The position numbers and the translations under genes are program-made. A DNA stretch of 64,000 nt from Delphinus delphis. Its lineage: Eukaryota; Chordata; Mammalia; Artiodactyla; Delphinidae. The stretch spans positions 65,967,746-66,031,745 of the forward strand of contig NC_082689.1 in assembly GCF_949987515.2 (NCBI RefSeq). The letters run 5' to 3'. The notes under the pieces were generated by a model, which saw nothing but the letters and a program-made list of their open reading frames with translations, was not told the origin of the DNA and searched no databases. Below, piece by piece: positions 58,740 through 64,000 of the stretch (its first letter is position 1; every line of letters begins with the position of its first letter).

Positions 58740-59064
58740 TAACTCTACCTTCCAAATCATATCCCAAGCCTCCACACCCCTTCTACTCCTCTCTCACCTA
58801 GATTGCTCTTAATAGCTTCCTAATCGCCTCTAGCCTCCTCTCTGGTCTCCCCACCCCCCTCCCCTGAGGAAAAAAATTCCATATTCAGCACAGCTTCAAG
58901 AACAGTCATTCTAAATTTCAGTTCTGATTAGGTCATCACCCTGCTTAAAATCCATTAAGGCCTCTCCCCTTTGCCTAAAGAATTAAGTACAAATCCCACA
59001 GAATTAGGTACCCCTCCCTTCCCTATGTGGAGCTTGGCATTCAGCATGTGTCTCATAGGCCTCA
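58740..59064 (+). mobile_element. L2 LINE 3' region, sense
   Basis: 'gattaggtcatcaccctgct', 'taaaatccattaaggcctct' and 'aagaattaagtacaaatccc' are L2 ORF2-end blocks. Confidence 0.7.
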
Positions 59065-59463
59065 GTGTGTGGTAATTGTCTAGGTATGGTCCTGATGAAA
59101 ATTATCCTACTTGAGGCCAGCTGTTGAAAGAAAAATTAAAGTTTAGCCTGACATTGGTTTATTTCCAACTGAAACATATATTAAAAGGGTCTTTTCATAC
59201 TTTAACCATGAGGAGTGGGTAATGCAGAAATTTCAGATGGTAACTGGGTCAGTGGCAGGATATTGTGTGCTTCAAATTAGGCACATGTCTACCCTAATCT
59301 TAAAGGCAGACATTGCTTTTGTGCATAAATAAAAAAATAATGTTATGGATTTGTGGAGAATATATTTTGTTCTTTTATATCTGGGGATGTGGCAGCTAAT
59401 GGAGAAGGGATAAGTAAGAGAAATATATAAATGTTGAGATGGGAGTCTTTTTGAATTTCTAGA
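59065..59463. other. Non-coding stretch
   Basis: No gene or repeat is recognised. Confidence 0.5.
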
Positions 59464-59692
59464 CTGGGGGATTGGCAACTACAGCCCTTGGGCCAAATTC
59501 AGTCTACTACCTGTTTTTGTAAACAAAATTTTATTAGAACCAGCTATGCCTTTTCATTTATGTATTGTCTATAGCTGCTTTTGCACCACAAAAATAGAGT
59601 TGAGCAGTTGCAATAGAGACCATATGGCCCACAGAGCAAAAAATATTTACTATTTGGCTCTTTACAGAAAGTTTGCTGACACTTTCTAGAGG
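59464..59692. mobile_element. MER58-like hAT element
   Basis: Clear blocks: 'attggcaactacagcccttg', 'tgtaaacaaaattttattag', 'tatgtattgtctatagctgc' and 'agtttgctgacac'. The ends are inverted repeats of about 15 bp with mismatches. Assigned to a MER58-like non-autonomous DNA transposon; a minus-strand frame over it is a shadow. Confidence 0.75.
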
Positions 59693-61073
59693 GGAATGCA
59701 AGTTGAGAGGTGGAGAATGAGCATTTACTCAATGAGCTGTGCATAAACCTATAGAAAGGTGAATGCAAAGTGATAGCAATTTGAGCAAGCAATCTTACTC
59801 CCCTGCTCCCGTATCCCTTAATGCTATGAGGCCTCAAAAGGAGAATGAGTGGACAGACATTGTCTACTACTTGTGAGTTTTGGGACTCCTTCAAAAAAGG
59901 AATGTTTGACTAGATTTATTGTATGCAACTTGTACACCCATCTTCTACCTATATTCCATGACAAGGCCCAGTACACACTTCCGTCATTAAAGTATTGAGA
60001 AAAAACAATGAGGGAACCCCGGCACTGGTGAAAAAATTCTGTAGCTGCTCTCCTTGGTAGCCCATTGAAAATTGGCTCCCTGATTTCAGCGGAGGTGGTG
60101 GGATCCCATAGTAGCAGAAACCAAGTGGCAGCACTTAACCAGCACAGATGAAGTAGGTTACCTGTACAATAATGGAAAGCAGGGACATAGGTGTAATCAG
60201 AAGGCGTTGGCCCACAGATGGTTCTGTGGGTAAAGTCTAAGGTAAATTCATCAGCAGACTTCTCGTGGCAGGTAATGAATGAAATGAAATAGATGGCAGT
60301 CTCCAGTGTCACTTCATGTATATAACAGGAAAAAGTCTAGATCTGGTAGCAAAAAAGTTGACTTTAGTTGCCACAGTTGAGAGTCATGACCTTTCATCCA
60401 GTTTCCAAACCCAAGTCAGTTCACAGATGCAGAGTCATTTGATTGAAGTGGAGGCCTGTTCCCCTTGAGCAAGAGCACTGCATCACTGCCTCAAGCATAC
60501 ACCATAAACCCTCCTTTAAGCCTTCCCCAAAGGGACCTGTAGCCATTTGTTAGATTGCACTTTGGGGAAAAGGAAATAATCAGAACTTTCATACTTTATT
60601 CCTGAGGCCCCAAAGTATCCTTGTGGTCCACTAGTCAAAATGGGGATTTAGAGTGGCCAAGGAATAGATGGAGTCTTAGCTCAAGCCTGACTCACAGTGT
60701 GCCCAGGTGGTCAGAAGATCCACTCTGTGCTTATTTCCCCAGTTTCTTAAAGTATAATTGGAATAGACATACAAGATAATTGGCAGAATCCCTATATTTG
60801 CTCTCTAAACTATGGATCTAGGACCATTGTGGAAGGAGAGCTAAGTGGAAGACCTTAGAACTTCTCCCTTCTAAGACAGTAGATCAGAAGTAATGCCGTA
60901 TCCTGGAGGGAATTGATGAGATTAATGCCACCATCAAAGATTTGAAATAAGACTTGTGATGTTTGTCATGTCTCCATTTACCTCACTTATTTGGCCTGTA
61001 TAGAAGTTGGATGGATCTTAGAGAATGACTGGACTATCATAAACCTAATCATTGGCCGATTCCAAATACTATA

Positions 61074-61306
61074 CAGCTAACCTTTGAACAATGTGGGGAT
61101 TAGGGGCACCAACCCTCCGAGCAGTTGAAAACCTGAATATAATTTATAGTCGGCCCTCCAACTATGTAGTTTCTCTGTATTGGCAGCTCTGCATCTGCAG
61201 ATTCAGCCAAACTCAGATCACATAATACTCTAGTATTTACTATTGAAAAAATACACGTGTAAGTGGACTCATGTAGTTCAAAGCCATGTTGTCCAAGGAT
61301 CAACTG
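61074..61306. mobile_element. Tigger/pogo-type MITE with TA target duplication
   Basis: The inverted termini CAGCTAACCTTTGAACAATG (left) and 'ttgtccaaggatcaactg' (right) are flanked by TA on both sides (61,072-61,073 and 61,307-61,308), the target site of pogo/Tigger elements. The internal sequence fits a MER8/MER2-like family. It is inserted in the ERV, so it is younger than the ERV. Confidence 0.8.
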
Positions 61307-61419
61307 TAGTTGCTGATCCAGATACAACGTCTTTACTTGATCAAATCAACACAGCCCCGGGCTTTTGGTGTGCGGCTATTGACTTTATGAATTTACCAGG
61401 ACTACCAAAAGCAATTTGC

Positions 61420-61527
61420 CTTTTTTAAAAATTAATTATATTGGAGTACAGTTGCTTTACAATGTTGTGTTAGTTTCTGCTGCAACAAAAAGTGAATCAG
61501 TTACACGTATACATATATCCCCTCTTT
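61420..61527 (-). mobile_element. Very short L1 3' end, antisense, with perfect target-site duplication
   Basis: About 108 bp of antisense L1 3' end ('gctttacaatgttgtgttag') sits between two perfect copies of AAAAGCAATTTGC (61,407-61,419 and 61,528-61,540). It interrupts the ERV reverse transcriptase relic. Confidence 0.95.
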
Positions 61528-62307
61528 AAAAGCAATTTGCTTTTATTTAGCAGGGCCAACCATATATTGTCACAGTTTTGCCTCAGGGTCAGGTTAGTTC
61601 TTCTGTTCTAGAAATCTTAATCATCCCAACGTTCCACAAAACATCACACTGCCCTACTATTGATGATATCATGTTGATTGTATCCAATGAGCAGAAAGTA
61701 GCAAGTACTTTAGATAGCTTAGTAAAGCATATGAGAACCAAAGGGTAATAATCCAGCCCCACAAAAATTCAAGAGCACTTCAGTAACATTTCTGGATATT
61801 CAGTGGTCCCTATGCTCAAAAGGCCCTTTTGGATTTTGGAAGTGACGTATACTACATTTGAACATGCCCCTTCAACCTATCTACAGAGTAACCCATAGGA
61901 CTGCTGGTTTTGAATGATGATCAGAGCAAGAGAAGGCTGTGCAGCAAGTCCAGGACACAGTGCATGCTGTGCTACCAATTTGGCTTTAAGATATAGCAGA
62001 TTCAATGATTCTCTAAGTGTCTGTAGCAAATAGGGATTCTGCACAGAGCCTCTGGCTAGAACCAATAGCAGAATCACAATGCAGATCTCTGAGATATTGA
62101 AGAAAATCTCTGACTTCTTCAGCTAACTATTCACCCTTTGACAAACTGCTTTTGGCTTGCTACCAGGTAGATCCCGAACACATGACCATGGGGTGTCAGT
62201 TTATCATGTGGACCGGGCTTCTCATCTTTAACTGGGTGTTGTCTGACCTACCTGGCCACAAGGTTGGCCATGCCCAGCAGCAGTCTACCAACAAGTGGAC
62301 ATGGTAT

Positions 62308-62865
62308 TGTTGGGGAGGGGGAAATATCCCCCTCTACTCCTCTTGAGTTCTGTGGCTGGACTAATAATAAAACTGACACAAGAGAGATTAACAGGAATAA
62401 AAGAAACACATTTTAATTTGTGTGCATGAAGCTCTCATAGCAAATGGGACCTAAGAAGTGGCCAGAGCAGGCAGCTTTTATACTTTTTAGACGAACAATA
62501 AATTTGTGAGGAATTGACAGGACAAAGAAACTTAGGCTTTGGGTGCTTAGTGAAGAATCTAAACAGAGTTTGGGCTTGGAGTAGTAAATTAAAGAAGTAA
62601 CAAAGTGCTTTTTTTTTTTTTTTGAATACAGGCTTCTTGGCCCCAAATTCCCTGTCTCTGGCGATAAAGTTGTCCTTCTACCTCCAGATGCAGGGAGTGC
62701 GCCGTTCACATGAGAGATTTATTTCCTGCTTTCTGGGAGACAGGAAGGTCAAAGTGTCCTTCTTGCATTGGATGTATGCCATTGAGGCATATTTTGGGGG
62801 AGGCCTGCCCTGGGCCCCAGTAGTATGTAAGAGGCAGAGCTTGGGCAGCTCTGGAAAGTACAAGT
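62308..62865 (-). mobile_element. LTR-like insertion inside the ERV relic
   Basis: ERV similarity stops at about 62,305 and resumes by about 62,880. The block between starts TGTTGGGGAGGGGG and ends near '...gtaca', giving possible TG/CA ends. It has an antisense AATAAA near 62,730 (TTTATT on plus) and a T16 tract at 62,608-62,623. I interpret it as a solo LTR in antisense; the family is not identified and the target duplication is unclear. Confidence 0.5.
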
Positions 62866-62939
62866 AAGTTGTACAAGCAAATGACTCAGACTCCTTTGAT
62901 AGCAACTCCTGCTGTATTGCCTCTTTTCCTCCAACCCAT

Positions 62940-63760
62940 GCCTTTGGCCTCTTGAGAATTTCCTTAGTCTAGTTGATAGAAGAAGAAAAACCTCAAGCCT
63001 GGTTTACAGAGGAGTCTACAGGTTATTCTGGTACCATTCAAGAGTGGACGGCTGCAACACTACAGTCCTACTCATAAGTAATCGTGAAGGACAGTGGAGA
63101 AGGAAAATTCTCCCAGTCAGCAGAATTTTGAATAGTAGATAAGATTTGTATACAATATATGGAATGAGAGAGGGCCAGAAGTAAAGATATATAATGGGCC
63201 ATGGGCAGTTCCTAATGGTTTGACTATGTGGTCAGGGACTTGGGAGGAACAGGGTTGGAAGATTGGTGACAAGGAATTTTGAGGAAGAGGTATGAGGATG
63301 GACCTTTCAAAAAGAGTAGACCCTGAAGAAATTCATGTCCCATCTTAATGCCTACCGTAAGACATCTACTGCTCTTAATAATCAAGTGGGCAAAATTACA
63401 CACTCTGTGGATGTCAGTCAGCCTTTCTCCCAGCCACTCCAATGCTTATTCAGTGAGCCCATGAATAGTGGCCATGGTGGCAGAAGTGGAGGCTATGTGT
63501 GCATGGGCTAAGCAACATGGACTTCTTCTTTCTAAGGTTGACCTTGCTAGCACTACTGCTGAGTTCCTCCTAGTCAATGAGAAGCCAACATGGAGTGCCT
63601 ACAGGCACCAGCCAGCCACTGGGTGGCAGGTTGTTTAGATATGACATTTTCCATCATATTGAGGGAGCAGATTTTTCCTCATTAAAACAGACAAATATTC
63701 TGGATATGGATTTGCCTTTTCTGCCCACATCAACAGCATGGAATGCCTGAGGACAGGGTA
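62940..63760 (+). pseudogene. pol: ERV pol: RNase H and integrase relic
   Basis: After the LTR-like block the pol relic resumes. The RNase H start reads WFTEESTGYSG (about 62,995-63,035), where the usual first catalytic aspartate position reads E. Further islands follow to about 63,420. The integrase zinc-binding region is recognisable around 63,450-63,550, and the integrase core begins with KTDKYSGYGFAF (about 63,685-63,722), keeping the first aspartate. The frame is interrupted by stops. Confidence 0.8.
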
Positions 63761-63924
63761 AATTCAGAATGGGTAGTGGAAGAAGGAAGACATAGATATC
63801 AGTTATGGCCTTGCGGCCAATTAGATAAATGAGGATTGCAGTAGCTTTGCACATTTTTCCTTTGCTTTTTATATGTATGTGTTTATTTGTATATGCTACT
63901 AATTTTATTCTTTCCTTCCCATTT
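63761..63924. other. Short non-coding stretch
   Basis: This may continue the ERV but shows no recognisable motif. Confidence 0.4.
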
Positions 63925-64000
63925 TATTTTATTTTTTTAATTTTTTTGGCTGCACTGGGTCTTCGTTGCTGCACGCAGGCTTTCTCTAGTTGTGGCGAGC
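63925..64000 (-). mobile_element. CHR-2 SINE, long form, antisense, cut by window end
   Basis: The T-rich start, 'ggctgcactgggtcttcgtt' and 'ctctagttgtggcgagc' are the antisense 3' tail of the long SINE form, as at 42,151. The rest lies beyond the window. Confidence 0.9.

Larger units (their letters stand above)
60905..62305 (+). pseudogene. pol: ERV pol: reverse transcriptase relic
   Basis: Peptide islands on the plus strand follow the RT order. One lies near 61,000-61,060, before the Tigger-type insertion. Another, near 61,310-61,415, comes just before the L1 insertion. The islands VLPQG (about 61,580) and TIDDIM (about 61,655-61,675, the YxDD-box region) then follow. The usual aromatic residue before the two catalytic aspartates is lost. 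Later islands at 61,680-62,300 belong to the RT connection. Several stop codons, such as the TAATAA near 61,747, and frameshifts interrupt it. Confidence 0.8.
59830..63760 (+). mobile_element. Endogenous retrovirus (class-I-like) pol region, decayed and interrupted
   Basis: This is a plus-strand fossil of a retroviral pol region with reverse transcriptase, RNase H and integrase parts in the normal order. It has many stops and frameshifts, and short recognisable peptide islands survive. No LTRs, gag or env are identified with confidence. The left 700 bp (59,830-60,600) is included because a few peptide islands look retroviral, but this is less certain. Three later insertions break it: a Tigger-type element (61,074-61,306), an L1 fragment (61,420-61,527) and an LTR-like block (about 62,308-62,865). 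The copy is old and cannot be functional. The 162-codon minus-strand frame (59,824-60,312) is probably antisense chance. Confidence 0.8.

Noticed and set aside
59824..60312. 162-codon minus-strand frame, the longest outside the CpG island and SINEs.
   Set aside because: It lies antisense to a region that probably belongs to the ERV relic and shows no recognised motif. I keep it only as a chance frame.

Overview
This 64 kb window is mammalian nuclear DNA, almost certainly from a cetacean. The evidence is seven or more tRNA-derived SINEs of the cetartiodactyl CHR type, several of them the CHR-2 form abundant in whales and dolphins (5' end GGGGCTTCCCTGGTGGCGCA). These sit beside cetartiodactyl-type L1 elements, old mammalian repeats (MIR, L2, MER5, MER58-like, Tigger-like) and one CpG island. 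I see no bacterial-style genes, no CRISPR array, no intact cellular coding gene and no canonical tRNA or rRNA gene. The longer open frames are chance frames, SINE or L1 antisense shadows, or GC-rich frames inside the CpG island.

Layout. Positions 1-1962 hold the 3' end of an L1 (ORF2 C-terminus and 3' UTR). From about 2 to 49 kb the DNA is AT-rich and intergenic or intronic. It is filled with L1 pieces (7.8, 9.5-10.4, 12.2-12.9, 15.5-17.3 and 39.7 kb), CHR SINEs (9.9, 12.1, 15.2, 28.4, 30.4, 32.5, 38.8 and 42.2 kb), at least ten MIR copies, several L2 copies, old L1M fragments and microsatellites. Two unusual palindromic tandem arrays lie at 21.1 kb (28-bp unit) and 25.2 kb (12/24-bp unit). 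A CpG island at about 49.7-51.2 kb is the only strong promoter-like region. It has GC boxes, an NRF1-like site and no TATA box. A good plus-strand splice donor at 50,615/50,616 suggests a first, probably untranslated, exon of a gene running rightward, and donor-like sites on the minus strand suggest possible divergent transcription. I could not identify the gene. If the rightward model is right, the rest of the window is its first intron.

From about 59.8 to 63.8 kb lies a badly decayed class-I-like endogenous retrovirus pol region (RT, RNase H, integrase, in order, plus strand). It is itself interrupted by a Tigger-type element, a ~108-bp L1 fragment with a perfect target-site duplication, and an LTR-like block. 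The window ends inside another CHR SINE.

The most informative observations are: a SINE/L1 chimera that looks like a reverse-transcriptase template switch (12.1-12.9 kb), an L1 with an apparent short 3' transduction (39.66-39.91 kb), a three-level nest of transposons (32.3-33.0 kb), the two palindromic arrays, a perfect 20-bp hairpin (5.74 kb), and the CpG island. I saw no convincing new multi-gene system. Repeat family names are from recognition of consensus features, not from a database search.
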